A stretch of 64,000 nucleotides of DNA from Xenopus tropicalis (GCF_000004195.4 NC_030677.2:174766019-174830018), one strand, 5' to 3'; shown: positions 35,166-46,454, counted from the stretch's first letter. Numbers and translations are program-made. Notes: generated by a model from the sequence alone, not told the origin.

Positions 35166-36911
35166 AGCTTTACATTAGAATGACAGTATATACTGTATCT
35201 CTTTCCCCCTCTATCTCAAATACTTCCTTGTCTTTGACTTGGACATGGTAAACTGTGATGAATCTGATGAAATAATCTTTTCTCCACCCCTCTCAAAGGA
35301 GGTGGAGTCAAGCGTAAGTCATGGCCACAGCTGCAAGAAAAGCTATTAATTCACATGACTGGTACAATATATTTTTTGTGCGTTCATTTACATTTTCCTT
35401 GGTTATTGTAAATCATCCCCTCTGCATATTTTGAGGAGCCATATCCATAAAATAATACCAAAAAAATTCAACCTAAGGCTTGGTGGTATTATAGTGATTA
35501 CAAAGCTGTTATTGTAAAATAAAATACATTTTCAAATGATAACCTATCATTACCCTTAAACTATAATTTTCTTGCAGTCATATGTTTTGCCAGTTGATAA
35601 TACAAGTGTTCTGCACTCATCCTTTCTATATAGGGACGTGCAAAATACCAGGTGATATGGATAAACTGTGCCCTAAACACCTTTCAACCATGTAATTATG
35701 CAAAACTGAGATGGGCAGAAACCTTTCAGACATATAACACAACTCACAAGTGACTTTATAAGTATGCTAAAAATATACTCTGCTGAAAAATAAACATTTT
35801 ATGTGAAGTATTGCTATTGATAAGGAAAGTCTTTAAACCCGTGAAAGCAGGAGCTACACATTTTATCTGCCAGTGCCATAACAATCTATTCCATCCAGTC
35901 ACTGATAGGGATAATATCATGAGATCAGAATTCAAGTCCAGCCACACAGTGTCATCTAGCAATTAAATGTTATTTGATTGTTGAGTCTGGAGCTCAGGTG
36001 CCGAAGAGTTCCTGTCTTTGCTTGACAGTCTTTATAGCTTCATAAAACTAGTCTCTGAGGAAATCTGGATATGGAGGTTTTTCCGATTGGAAATGCCTAG
36101 AGATAAAGTGCACTCTGTGCTCCAGGGATGGCCAGAATCAATGTGTATTGTATAATGAATATGCCATTCACATATGTATAAAAAGCAAAGGCAAATCCTT
36201 AACTCATTGTAGCAATAGACTCTTGACTGTCTACTTATTTGCTGTATCTCTTTCCTTCTCATGGTGCGGTATAATGTCTGTCTCTGGGGTGGCTCTTAGT
36301 GTTGGTGGCACAATGATATTTAAAACCCAAGGCATTCTTTACCATTCTTGCAGTTGATTATTGGTAATTTATATGATACTCAACAATAAAATCGTGTTTC
36401 TGTTTGAGTGTACATTCCCGTATGCGGGGCACAAATGGTTCAGCTGGGGAGATCATTGGCTAACGTGGCAATATTCTCTGGTAACAAAAGTGAGCTCCTA
36501 TTATTTGGTGGCAAAGTCAATGATTCAATCAGCAAAGGTTTGTTTGTATTCTACTATATGAACTGAATGAACATATTCACATGTCTGACTGGAATCCGTA
36601 TGAATCCAAAGAGATTCCAAATGAAAATCAAGATATTGGTCACTGCGGTATATCAGCCAGTTTGCTTGACTTTATCATCGTGGATATAACTAGCTTTATA
36701 GTGTGTATTGTTTATGGTTGCAAATTGAATCAGTTAGTAATACAAAATATGGGGGCCCACATATTTGTAAAATTTATAGATAAAATACCTTGTAGACACA
36801 CCACTTGAATTGAATATTGGGGTCTCTGCACTTTTCATCATATTGAGAGAAATAATTTGATATAATTTCTGGCATTAGTTGCTTGGTAATATATACCTCT
36901 TGATTTTCAGG
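35166..36911. other. unique non-coding stretch
   Basis: No gene or repeat family recognised over about 1.7 kb. Several 60-76 codon frames on both strands are uninformative. Confidence 0.5.
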
Positions 36912-36940
36912 AATATATATATATACACACATATATATAT
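36912..36940. repeat. (TA)n(CA)n(TA)n microsatellite
   Basis: Short TA and CA dinucleotide run. Confidence 0.9.
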
Positions 36941-37171
36941 CTCTGGGTATTATGGTTTGATATAAAAAGGCCTAGCTATGTGCAGTGGACCATGAAACAT
37001 GTAACAACTGCAACTCAAACATTAAAATGTGCAATAAATTTATCTCATGCTATAAAACTTGCCGTATTTAGGTACTAAGGTAAAACCACAATGAAAACTG
37101 AAGCTATCATCATAAACTGAGGTTAGAAAATACATGTTTAGTTTATTGTAATTTCTATATGCAATAAAACA

Positions 37172-37190
37172 AATATATATATATATAATA
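37172..37190. repeat. (TA)n run flanking a foldback element
   Basis: About seven TA units. A matching longer TA run sits at 37793-37824 on the other side of the inverted repeat, so the whole element may have inserted into or ended in TA repeats. Confidence 0.85.
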
Positions 37191-37250
37191 GACAGGGAGG
37201 AGCACACCCTTCACAAATCCGAATGCCCTGGGTGCAGGTTAAATGTGAGA

Positions 37251-37797
37251 ATATAAAGAAAGGGTACCGCACACACAGGGGCTTAAAGGGGAAGGAAAGG
37301 CTAAGTCACTTGGGGGTGCTAAAATGTTAAGCACCCCCAAGTGACTTGCATCACTTACCTCGTACCCCGGGCTGGTGCCCCTATTAGGAGAAAACCGCAC
37401 CAGCCCGGGGCACCTGGGGCGATGCGCTTCCTCCTTCCGCCTTCCTTTCCCCTAGACTCCGAGTCCGGCGCATGCGCAGTAGAGTGAAAAAGCCGACTTC
37501 TCTGTTAAAGTTCGGCTTTTCACTCTACTGTGCATGCGCGCGCAGCGAGAGAGGAAGGAGGAAGCGATCGCTGCTACCCCGGGCTGGTGCTGTTTTCTCC
37601 ATACAGGGGCACCAGCCCGGGGTAGAAGGTAAGCGATCTAAGTCACTTGGGGGTGCCTAACATTTTGGCACCCCCAAGTGACTTAGCCTTTCCTTCTTCT
37701 TTAATGCAAAAGGAAAAAATTGTTTATTGAAAAAGATCCTAAACACTTTTTTCATTTTGTGTTAAGCCCCTGTGTGTGCGGTACCCTTTCTTTATAT
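37251..37797. mobile_element. foldback element interrupted by a T2-type MITE
   Basis: ATAAAGAAAGGGTACCGCAC ACACAGGGGCTTAA at 37251-37286 is inverted as TTAAGCCCCTGTGTGTGCGG TACCCTTTCTTTAT at 37762-37797, about 35 bp of near-perfect pairing. Between the arms lie a T2-type MITE (37283-37704) and about 57 bp of AT-rich loop. The T2 insertion point is at the TTAA at the inner end of the left arm. The outer ends of the host element (from about GACAGGGAGGAGCACACCC at 37191) are not certain. Confidence 0.7.
37283..37704. mobile_element. T2-type MITE, GGGGAAGGAAAGG subfamily, complete and nested
   Basis: TTAA stands at both ends. AAAGGGGAAGGAAAGGCTAA is mirrored by TTAGCCTTTCCTTCTTCTTT. Inside are paired GTCACTTGGGGGTGC / GCACCCCCAAGTGAC arms, paired TACCCCGGGCTGGTGC / GCACCAGCCCGGGGTA arms, and a GCGCATGCGCAGTAGAGTG / CACTCTACTGTGCATGCGC pair around a GTTAAAGTTCGGC centre. 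It is GC-rich. The 62-codon frame at 37472 is incidental. Confidence 0.85.
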
Positions 37798-37824
37798 ATA
37801 TATATATATATACTGTATATATAG
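37793..37824. repeat. (TA)n microsatellite
   Basis: TA run with one CTG interruption immediately outside the right arm of the foldback element. Confidence 0.9.
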
Positions 37825-37914
37825 GTTAGGGTTGTGATGATGGTGTTGGGGAGGAGCTGTGATGTTGTGGGCAGAGCTATTGCATCACATCAGGCTGGAA
37901 CAACACTGGATGGG

Positions 37915-37998
37915 TGGCAACCCTAGCTGGGAATAATTTGGATGGATTGAATTTGATGGACGATTGTAGTATTTTTAACCCAGATTAACTATGTAACT
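37915..37998 (+). mobile_element. CR1-like LINE 3' tail fragment
   Basis: GGATTGAATTTGATGGACGA and then TTTTTAACCCAGATTAACTA, TGTAACTAG match the shape of the CR1 3' end in tetrapods (TTGAACTTGATGG... CAACC ...CTATGTAAC). No reverse transcriptase region is present, as expected for 5'-truncated insertions. A second copy is at 62800. Confidence 0.55.
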
Positions 37999-38085
37999 AG
38001 TATAAAAATGTGATTTAGGAACTTGATGCAAAGTCTGCTTTGATGTATGCTAAATGCTAACTGGTTCCTTTGCTAGGTCTGTCAC

Positions 38086-38335
38086 AAACATTATTATTAA
38101 CATTTATTTATAAAGCGACAACATATTCCGCAGCGCTGTACAATAAGTGGGTTTTATACATTGGACATACAGAGTAACATATAAGGCAATCAATAACCGA
38201 TACAAGAGGTGAAGAGAACCCTGCCCAAAAGAGCTTACAATCATGGCACCTAATAGTACTTTCCCCCTATACTTTAGTATAGTTGTCCCCGTGTGCGGGC
38301 AGGGTTGACACCACACAGGTGCAACTTGCAATTAT
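38086..38335 (-). mobile_element. LINE/SINE 3'-end fragment, minus orientation
   Basis: ATTATTATTAACATTTATTT, ATAAAGCGACAACATATTCC, GCAGCGCTGTACAATAAGTG, then CATTGGACATACAGAGTAAC and CCCTGCCCAAAAGAGCTTAC. It is the reverse complement of the GCGCTGCGGAATATGTTGGC tail seen at 28225, with further family sequence attached. I associate it with an L2- or CR1-type LINE. The 75-codon minus frame is incidental. Confidence 0.6.
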
Positions 38336-40011
38336 TAACAAAATCATTAATCAGAACTAAAACCATTGGCTATTTATCAGACCACATAGTAAGCAATTAA
38401 AATGTTGTCTTTCCTTCTAAATCACTATATTGTATTACTTCCTGCAGTAGATAACATATTGTTTTTCTCTTTAATGTTGTTGTAGTTGTCTTAAGTAAAT
38501 GGATTATGTAAAAGAGAGTATATTGCTCTGCAGTTTATCTGAAAAGCAATACTAAATCAATAACATCTCAATGCACTTCCTAGACAAGTGTATGAAAATA
38601 TATAGCCATTGTTTAACATCTTTGATCTTCTTTCATGCCTTTCACCTTGTAGTGTGTTATTTACCACCTGTAATACCTGAGTCGGGCTCCTCCCCTCTGT
38701 AACCCGCAAACATAATCCAGCGGGCTGTATGATGACAAATGTTACTGCTAAGTGGTGAGCCGATCAATAGAGAGTGCTGTCCATTTAGGTAATGGACGTC
38801 TTTGTCATATCAGCTGTTAAAGTATTCTGAAGTGATGGGTCCCTGTAGGTCTGCAAAGCAGAAATCATCCAATATGTTGTACCATTACTATGCACCCCTA
38901 ATATGTAACAGAGAATTTCAAGTGCTCAGATATTGAGCTTCTCACAGCAATCACTATATACTGAGAGGAGAATGGAATGATATATACTATTTATCTCAGT
39001 CCTTTGTAAACGTTCTCAAAGGGAGCCTGGACATATATATATGTAATGAGAGATAAGAGATGGTGCTGGAGGCCTAGGAGCACAAAGAGTCTGGTGGGGG
39101 CCCTGACTGATGTAAAGACCAGATATATACTGTATGGAGCACATTCATCAATGTACAATTGAGTCTGAATGCAAAAAATGTGTATTCATGTACTGGTGCA
39201 TTCTCTTTCCTGATGCTTTTGTAATATGGGAATGTTAAAATTCTTTAGAAACAAGTCCCTAGCTCACAGAGCTTGCACTCTGGGCAGAAAATGCCCCTTT
39301 AAAACGTGACTGCATTCTCTCCTCTTTTCCAGATCAGAGTATATTTTTGAGTTCTGTATCTATAGCTCTTCTGCATTCAAATCAATTTGCAGAGAAAATG
39401 ATTTCCATACCTATTCTTTTCCCCAGAGCCTAATAATGTGTTTTTTAAAATGTGCTCTTTTTTCCTATGCCCTTATCATAATACCATATCACAGCATGAG
39501 GCCACATCTCTTAATGACTTGTATTTACATGACACTAGGACTGCTATTCCATCCCAGAACCTGCTTTCTGCCCTAGAGCTAGAAAGGCTAAAGACTTCTC
39601 TGGATGCAAATAGTATATACTCTGTTATTACTAATAGTTATTACTCAGTGCTTTCATAGTAAATTTGTCATAAAATCACAAATGCTAACACAACTATGCA
39701 TTCACATATACAGCAGCCCTACACTCCCTGATTCATATTCCTTCATAAGACCCACTGAAAAGTTGCTAAGAATATAATACTCTACAGCATACCAAAGGTT
39801 TATGTAAAGGTGATATACCCCTTTAAGCATTCAGATCAAAACATTCAATTAGTACATTTGGGTCAAAGGTATGCGAGGGACACCATTACCTGAGTCTGGC
39901 AAATACTATGGGAGATGCTGAATACAGATTTTGGTTAGAGATTTGGTCAATCCCAACAGTTTTTGCATGAGTAAGAATTGTCTGAATCCCTAGGACTCAA
40001 GAGTTTGGAAT
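38336..40011. other. unique non-coding stretch
   Basis: No gene or recognised repeat. A CTCTTTTCCAG at 39320 resembles an acceptor but the downstream frames are short and featureless. A short TGTAAAGGTGATATACCCCT / CTTTAA piece at 39805 may be a T2 remnant. Confidence 0.46.
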
Positions 40012-40014
40012 TTA

Positions 40015-40091
40015 AGGTCCCCATACACGGGCCGATCCGCTCGCTTGGGGACCGATATCGGCAGCTAGAATCGACCCGTGTATGGGGGCCT
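40015..40091. mobile_element. 77-bp PIF/Harbinger-like MITE, minimal complete copy
   Basis: AGGTCCCCATACACGGGCCG starts it and CCCGTGTATGGGGGCCT ends it, flanked by TTA on both sides (40012-40014 and 40092-40094). The body is only GATCCGCTCGCTTGG fused to GGACCGATATCGGCAGC, that is, the outer parts of the element at 24429 with the middle removed. Ends and target duplication are intact despite the small size. Confidence 0.85.
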
Positions 40092-40094
40092 TTA

Positions 40095-41408
40095 GATAAA
40101 TGATCATGGAGTCAGTGGATTCCTAGCAAATTCATTGTATCTTGAACTGGAACCCATGTTTAAATGGGCTCAAAACAGGATTTGATGCCAGAGTTGCCAT
40201 GCACTGGGCAGCCTGTATCCTCCTTGTAAGAAAAGTTATCACTATCGTACCATCATTTTTAAGCTACCCATGAACCAATAGGAGGATTGCTGGTGTCTCT
40301 TTATACTGTCTTCTACAATTAAGAAGAGAAAAATGGTTTATATGAATATTTTGGCCACTGGGCTCTCTTCTGCCGGTTGGACCAGACCAGTGGGAGACCA
40401 GTAGAAATCATGGTGGGTCCTGAACCTTATTGGCCTCAGTCCCGCTGCCTGCCCAAGATATGTGGCATAGGAGGAGCAGTTTGCCAGCTGCTAGAGGCTT
40501 GCAGTACCTGTAGTTTGGTGGTGGGGGCCTCTACTGCCCAGGAGGTGGCAGATGTGATCGCTGTGGTAGGTTCCAGATAGCCCGACACTAATCAAGAGCA
40601 TCTTAGATTGAGTATAACAAAAATATATAGTATCCTTCTAAGTAGTGCACCTTTTACACTTTAGATCAGAATGAAAGGGGGAGACAAACAGTAAATACTG
40701 TGTTTGCATATAAAACCTTATTGTCTGCCTCAGTAGATGGCACAGTAAAACCTTGGGTGCTTTGCACTCTAAATTGCCATGACTTTTCCTAGTATGTAAC
40801 AAAATGTTCTTTGGTTTTGTCATGCTATGGCTACAGCAGGGAATACTTTAATGCTTTTTTTAAGGATAAAAATGTCAGGTAAATAAGCAGGTTTGGCCTA
40901 GATGCCCTGACACCCATCCCACCTGGAAGCAATAAAGGGCACTTGGTATATATTGTACATATGCTGCAGAGTGTCTGACACAAAAGAACAGCGAGGGTAA
41001 TTTGCAGACTCTCTGTGTGTGGGTGTGATTGTACAGTCCCCTGTGGTTATCACAATACAAAACCTACCTCCTAACCACTTAGTTGTACCACAAGTGTTTA
41101 TATAGCAGCAACCTTTCACTGGTGATGTCAGGCCTGCAGCCGGCTCGCTCATAGACGAGCTATATCATTTAAATGCTTCCTTGAGCAGTTTTATCATCCC
41201 ATCAGAGTGCAGTAAAGGAAGCATGGGCTTTCAAATCTGCAGGGAGATGATGATGGTCATTAAAAGGAATTGCAGTAAAACAAACCAACATCTACATTTA
41301 TATATTAGGCTAAAAATTTTAGCTCTGCATGCTTTTTTTCTGGAAAGCATTTTTTTTCTTAATAATTCATGTGAAAAAATAATTATTCGGCCTGAATCTT
41401 TTCTGTCT
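40095..41408. other. unique non-coding stretch
   Basis: No gene or repeat recognised. A GC-richer piece at 40360-40580 has a 67-codon frame with no domain. Confidence 0.46.
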
Positions 41409-41478
41409 ATAAAGCTGGCCTTACACATAACCGTAATATTTTTTGAGTGATTGTTGGCACGTGTATGGTGGCTCGCCA
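41409..41478. mobile_element. possible short Harbinger-like remnant
   Basis: TATAAAGCTGGCCTTACACA on the left and CACGTGTATGGTGGCTCGCC on the right keep parts of the GGCCATACACG / CGTGTATGGCC ends, about 35 bp apart. No clean target duplication. Confidence 0.45.
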
Positions 41479-41727
41479 ATTCCAACCAATATGGTCAGAT
41501 TTAAAAATGTGGCCTATGAGCTAAATGAATGGATATGTGTGATATGGCCCACTGAACTGAGAGAACTCCACCCACCCATCAATAATGGCAGACCATATTT
41601 TACATTTGTGTAATAGGTGATTATTTATGAAGTAAAGCTTATTATTTAGATTTGGAGTCCACCATTACTACTTCTTTCATATACTTGAACCCTGCTTTTT
41701 CGATTGATATTATATTCCCACATATGA

Positions 41728-41892
41728 AATAAAAGGCACTAAGCTTGCACAGGTGCAGTAACCCACAGCAACCAGCGTTTGTAATGATAATGATATTATA
41801 CACAGTAACCGCTGATAATGATATTATACACCAGTAACTGCTACCTGCTGATTGGTTGTTAAACCTGTAGCCAACATTGCTTCCTTTATTAC
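41728..41892. mobile_element. MITE, GCAGTAACCCATAGCA family, with internal duplication
   Basis: AATAAAAGGCACTAAGCTTG on the left and TTGCTTCCTTTATTAC on the right are the terminal pair of the family at 7191, and GGTGCAGTAACCCACAGCAA and TGCTGATTGGTTGTTAA are interior landmarks. The centre has a direct duplication of GATAATGATATTATACAC with CAGTAAC. Non-coding. Confidence 0.68.
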
Positions 41893-43520
41893 CTATCCCG
41901 CTATGCTACTCTAAACATTCTCTATGTGAAAATTTAAGTTTGGGCAAGCTGAGCTGTGATCTTATAGAGCGCATGATAGTCTTTAATATTACCCCAGCAG
42001 GTCAGCCTATGCCCAGATGCCCAGCGCTGTATAGTCAAAACAGGCCAAAGTGCTTAACCCGATCTGAAGAAGTATTGCAAGCTCTAGCTGTACCACACAG
42101 CATAACAATATACATGATCAGCAGAAAGTTGCCTTGTGTGATCCCAGCTGAAAGGTATCTGTTTTCCAAAATATACATTGCACTCTTTGTGGTATTTATT
42201 GTGCGCTTTCAAGTTAAATGCCTGGCCTCATTTAGTTGAAATTACAGATCAGCTTGTTGAAATGCAGACAGTTGTAATGCGATCCGTTATCCCCAGCTCA
42301 TTCCGATCCCACTGTGGCTAAGGAAAAGTTGAATACATTAACCACTGTTAAGTGAACGCTTTGGTACAGACTTGTAGACAGTAATCATTAAATCTCTGTT
42401 ACATTAGTGATCAATGGAGGCAGGTCCAGCCTGGGCCTCTTCATAGAGTTCTAGTTCAACAACTGGTAGATAAGAGCAGATTGCCTTCCTGTCATTCTAG
42501 TTCAATTCTCAAGGCTCTAATTTATTCACCTATGTTTTAACAATGAGATCGGTAACATCTGCACTGTAGGCAGGAGGCACAAGCTGAGAATTATGATTTA
42601 TGAGAATTAGGAGTTATAAGTAAAACTTGTAAAAAACGTGTCTAGCAACGAGAATGGAGAGTGGCAGTGACATCATTGCACAACTAAGTGCAAGGCCAGA
42701 ATATCACAAGGACGAGGGTTTCATGTATATAATGCAATATTTGTTTTTGTTTGTGGTACTGTTTCTCTGTATTTGCAGCTACTAGAAGGAGGCTTTGATC
42801 AATAAACCTTATTGTCTCTGCTGAATCACTGGGATATTCTAATTAGTAGTTTAATGGTGAATGACACGTCAGTTGAAAGGCAAATATCTGAGGGAGCAGT
42901 CAGGGAGGAATTAAAAGCGCACGCATTGATTATATCCTCCATGTGTCGTTCCAGTCTGTGGCTGCTGTTGCAGTACTGTGCCGGCTGCAACATTTAATTC
43001 AGGCATTTAAATGGACTGTTAGAATAAAAAGCAAATATTATTAAGTCCAATAAAATAATATTTTTTTCTTTGTGTATAAGAGAAATTTGCATTAAAATGG
43101 ACCAAGTCGGCAGTGGCTATCAGCTGGCAAGGTATGGGGCCCACCACTGGGCTTGCCCAATAAATACTGGGTGATCATCCAATAAGGACTGCATGGGCAC
43201 GTTGATGTGGTTCTCATCTAACAGGCCCAGATCTGCTCATTTGGTGACCTCACTAAACTAGTGGATGTGACAATATATAGCCAGCTATACTAGGGTTGCA
43301 ACCTGACCTGTATTTAACTGGCCAACCAGTAAAGGCCGGGAGGCAAGAATTACAGGTTTACTGGCAATGAACAAGAAATTGGTCCTGCCAATTTTACATA
43401 ATCTTCTCCCGGCCTGCCCCCTTTCCATGTCCAAGTGAAAGAAGAAAGATGGAAAACCTATGCTTTACCAATCTAATAAAAATTAAATTAATCCAGAATA
43501 TTAGCACACAATATATACTG
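41893..43520. other. unique non-coding stretch, partly candidate conserved sequence
   Basis: A 120-codon plus-strand frame at 41877-42239 starts inside the preceding MITE and has no domain, so it is not called. The block at about 42880-43075 is repeat-free, with GCATTTAAATGG and TTTAATTC cores. AGATCTGCTCATTTGGTGAC at 43231 is a small Harbinger-like fragment. Confidence 0.42.
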
Positions 43521-43982
43521 TGATTACCTACATCAGTCTGATTTGGTGTCGGGTGATTACCTACTTCAGTCTGATTTGGTGTCGGGTGATTACCTACATC
43601 AGTCTGATTTGGTGTCGGGTGATTACCTACATCAGTCTGATTTGGTGTCGGGTGATTACCTACTTCAGTCTGATTTGGTGTCGGGTGATTACCTACATCA
43701 GTCTGATTTGGTGTCGGGTGATTACCTACATCAGTCTGATTTGGTGTCGGGTGATTACCTACATCAGTCTGATTTGGTGTCGGGTGATTACCTACATCAG
43801 TCTGATTTGGTGTCGGGTGATTACCTACTTCAGTCTGATTTGGTGTCGGGTGATTACCTACATCAGTCTGATTTGGTGTCGGGTGATTACCTACTTCAGT
43901 CTGATTTGGTGTCGGGTGATTACCTACATCAGTCTGATTTGGTGTCGGGTGATTACCTACATCAGTCAGGTTTGGTGGAAAT
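43521..43982. repeat. 33-bp minisatellite, about 14 copies
   Basis: A unit of TGATTACCTACATCAGTC plus TGATTTGGTGTCGGG repeats with exact 33-bp period. Thirteen copies are essentially identical except for one A/T site (CCTACATCAG or CCTACTTCAG); the T form is in copies 2, 5, 10 and 12. Copy 14 diverges after CAGTC. Since 33 is a multiple of 3, two plus-strand frames stay open across the array (43520-44047 and 43543-44037), giving 11-residue peptide repeats. Without a promoter, splice or conservation signal I regard these as by-products. Confidence 0.97.
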
Positions 43983-46431
43983 TTGGGTGTGGCCTGAAAT
44001 TACATGGTGGAAAAGTCCCTATTTTCAAATGCACTGAAAGGGGGTGAAGAAATAGTTGGGTTTGGTATATAGCCATATATCCAGTGATAATAATTCTCTT
44101 TACCTAAAAATGTATTTGTTTACACAAATTAAAAACTGTAATTTAGCACAAAAAGAGTAAACTGTAAAAGTAATTCATTGTAATATTAGTTCACCATGGA
44201 GGACCATGGACTGATATATTCTAAGCTCCAGCAGTCTAATTAATATTGTATTAATTAAAAAATAGACAATTTTACTGATCACATTGTAGCCTATTACTAA
44301 AGATGAGATAAACCAGATGTAATTTCCATAAAAACATAGAATTATTTGGAACAGCCTTTGTTCTATTGCTTTAATTTGTTCTTGCTAAAGTTATTATCAG
44401 GAAAAAACACATTCATGCTTTGGAAGAAAGAGTTGTTTTTACTGAATATGTTTTTACACCAAACAGGTAAGCAGTATTTCACTTATGGAAGATAAGCATG
44501 TTGGTCTCTTTGGCAGTCTTGTAATTCTGACCCATTGTTTCTCATCAGTCTCAAAAGAGTAGGAATAGGCCAATGTGATCATATGGCAAGGCTGGCAATC
44601 TTTAGTGCTGAATTTCCCAGCAGTCTTTGCCTGCTCAGTTGCTCTTATGTAAAAGAGAATTTACAGTATATACACAGAAGACAGAATTACATTCAGTCTC
44701 TTTAGGGGTGATGGCTTAAATGGGGCTTTGCTTGTGTGCTATGGCCCTGAGGAAACCTTTTGTACAATTTTCTGAGTATATGTATGGCCAGTAAGCAGCA
44801 TAACCAAGAGGCACAACCAATTGTTGATGACACAAAATCAAAGTGTACCCACAATTCCAAGCACGTCGTGAGTTACCCATGACCCTCCTTTGGGAGTCCA
44901 CTTACTTGTGTGGTTTGCTTCCTCTATAATTACACCACTGTCGCCAGTTTAATAGCGAATAAAACATTTACATGAAAGGTAGTCTCTCCTTCCCCCTCCA
45001 GAACCATACCAAGTTAACCCCTTGCCCAATAGTTCCCCGTTAACCTTACGTGTTGGGAAGAAGCAGAGGAACGCAAGTGTTTGCAGAAACACAACATACA
45101 TTGTTAAAGCCAGGTCTGAATTGGCTTAAACTGCACATGCTCGGTATCAGCGATCCCTTACAGTAGAAGATTAAGCGGCAAAAGATGGCGCCTGTCAAGC
45201 CAGCTACGTTACTCTGCTTTTGTCAACATCTAGGGTAAATGATTGAGGGAGCAAGCTTGTATGGTGTGGAGGGCTCTACAGGGATATTACTATTCATGTT
45301 TGTGCTCCTTTAAAACTGGGTTAAGAATGGGTTAAACTCACCTGCCTGTGTTTTCACCTCTCCCATACATTAAATACACAAGTAAGCCCCCGTTCCTTTG
45401 TTTAGGTATAAAAACTTTAACCTAAGGCAATTTTAGCAGCTTACACTAATCTCTTAAAAGGCTTTCTTGTCACTTTCATGCGTTTTTAAACTCTTTCTTT
45501 GCTAACAGGTTGGCAAACATCATCATCACATAATTTATAAGTTGCTAAGGTTACAGCCAAATCTGTAATTTGAGCAGGAAAGCCCCTTGTGCTGTTTATA
45601 CCTAAATCAAGTCTTATTTTATTAACCGTGCATATGTGCAAGCAAATATCCCCGCTCCTACATATGACTTGTTTTTAGAAAATAGTCTCCTGCTGATTAC
45701 ATTTCAAAAGGATGTTGGGGTAACAATAACCAACCGCAGTCATTTTTTATTTCCTGTGCTTAGAATGATTTTGAGGGGAAAAATATAAGGAACTTTGGTG
45801 ATTTGAGTTGATCATAATACTGATTTAGACTATAAATATGTTTCTTTTCAGCAGTTAAATGTGTAGACTGTTTTCATTTGCAATCATAATGCCTGTTAAA
45901 ACCTAATTTGTCATCAAAGGGGATTAATTTTAATAGAGAAATAAAGGAGAAGGGAGCGCCCTTAAGCATTCTGCGCTCAACAGCAAGCTTGTAAAAAGCA
46001 AGCACTAGACTTAGAAAGCGCCAGATTGCATCCTAATTAGAGGCTCATATTTACTAGTTTGTTCACAGCCTAATCTAAACTAAATACATACATTTAAAAG
46101 AAAATGAAAGCTTTGGTGAAATAAAAATATGTATTATGTATAAAGGCAATAAATGCACAATACCCACCAAACAATACCCAACAAACTGAAATTAGTATTT
46201 TCATGGAGTTTAGAAAATGGTGGCCTTGCCAATGGTGGAAGATTGGGTTACCCATTTATCCATGACCAACCTGCATTCTGCCAGCAAAACATATGGTCTG
46301 CAATTTTCTCCATTATTTTCCTTATTAATGTAAGATATTGCAAGTAACTGTAGTTGATTATTTTCACCCATCAACAAGAGGTACCAGCTTAAAGGGTTAT
46401 TGCTCCACCACGACACCACACAAAGTAATCA
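43983..46431. other. unique non-coding stretch with candidate conserved blocks
   Basis: No gene. The block at 44290-44425 contains CCTTTGTTCTATTGC (a SOX-like core) and TAATTTG. 45440-45760 is repeat-free. 45895-46075 has ATTAATTTTAATAG and TCCTAATTAGAGG homeodomain-like cores. TGCACATGCTC at 45135 and at 51885 may be a shared old repeat piece. Confidence 0.42.
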
Positions 46432-46454
46432 CATTATGCCCTTGAGGCATAATG
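46432..46454. other. perfect short hairpin
   Basis: CATTATGCC, loop CTTGA, GGCATAATG: a 9-bp perfect stem with a 5-base loop. It is in a non-repetitive context and its function is unknown. It is not followed by a T run, so it is not a terminator-like structure. Confidence 0.6.

Noticed and set aside
37460..37560. CpG-rich segment as a CpG island promoter
   Set aside because: The GC and CpG enrichment is confined to the T2 element and mirrors its arms; it ends sharply at the element's TTAA boundaries.
41877..42239. 120-codon plus-strand frame as a small protein gene
   Set aside because: It begins within the right end of a MITE and contains no domain or clear signal peptide; codon composition looks random. 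It could only be revived by transcript or conservation data.
43520..44047. 175-codon frame with an 11-residue repeat as a possible repetitive protein
   Set aside because: A stop-free 33-bp unit repeated in tandem will stay open in one or more frames by arithmetic. A second overlapping frame is also open, and no promoter, splice or conservation signal is visible.
46432..46454. Hairpin as a microRNA precursor or terminator
   Set aside because: A 9-bp stem is too short for a microRNA precursor, and terminator logic does not apply to this genome.
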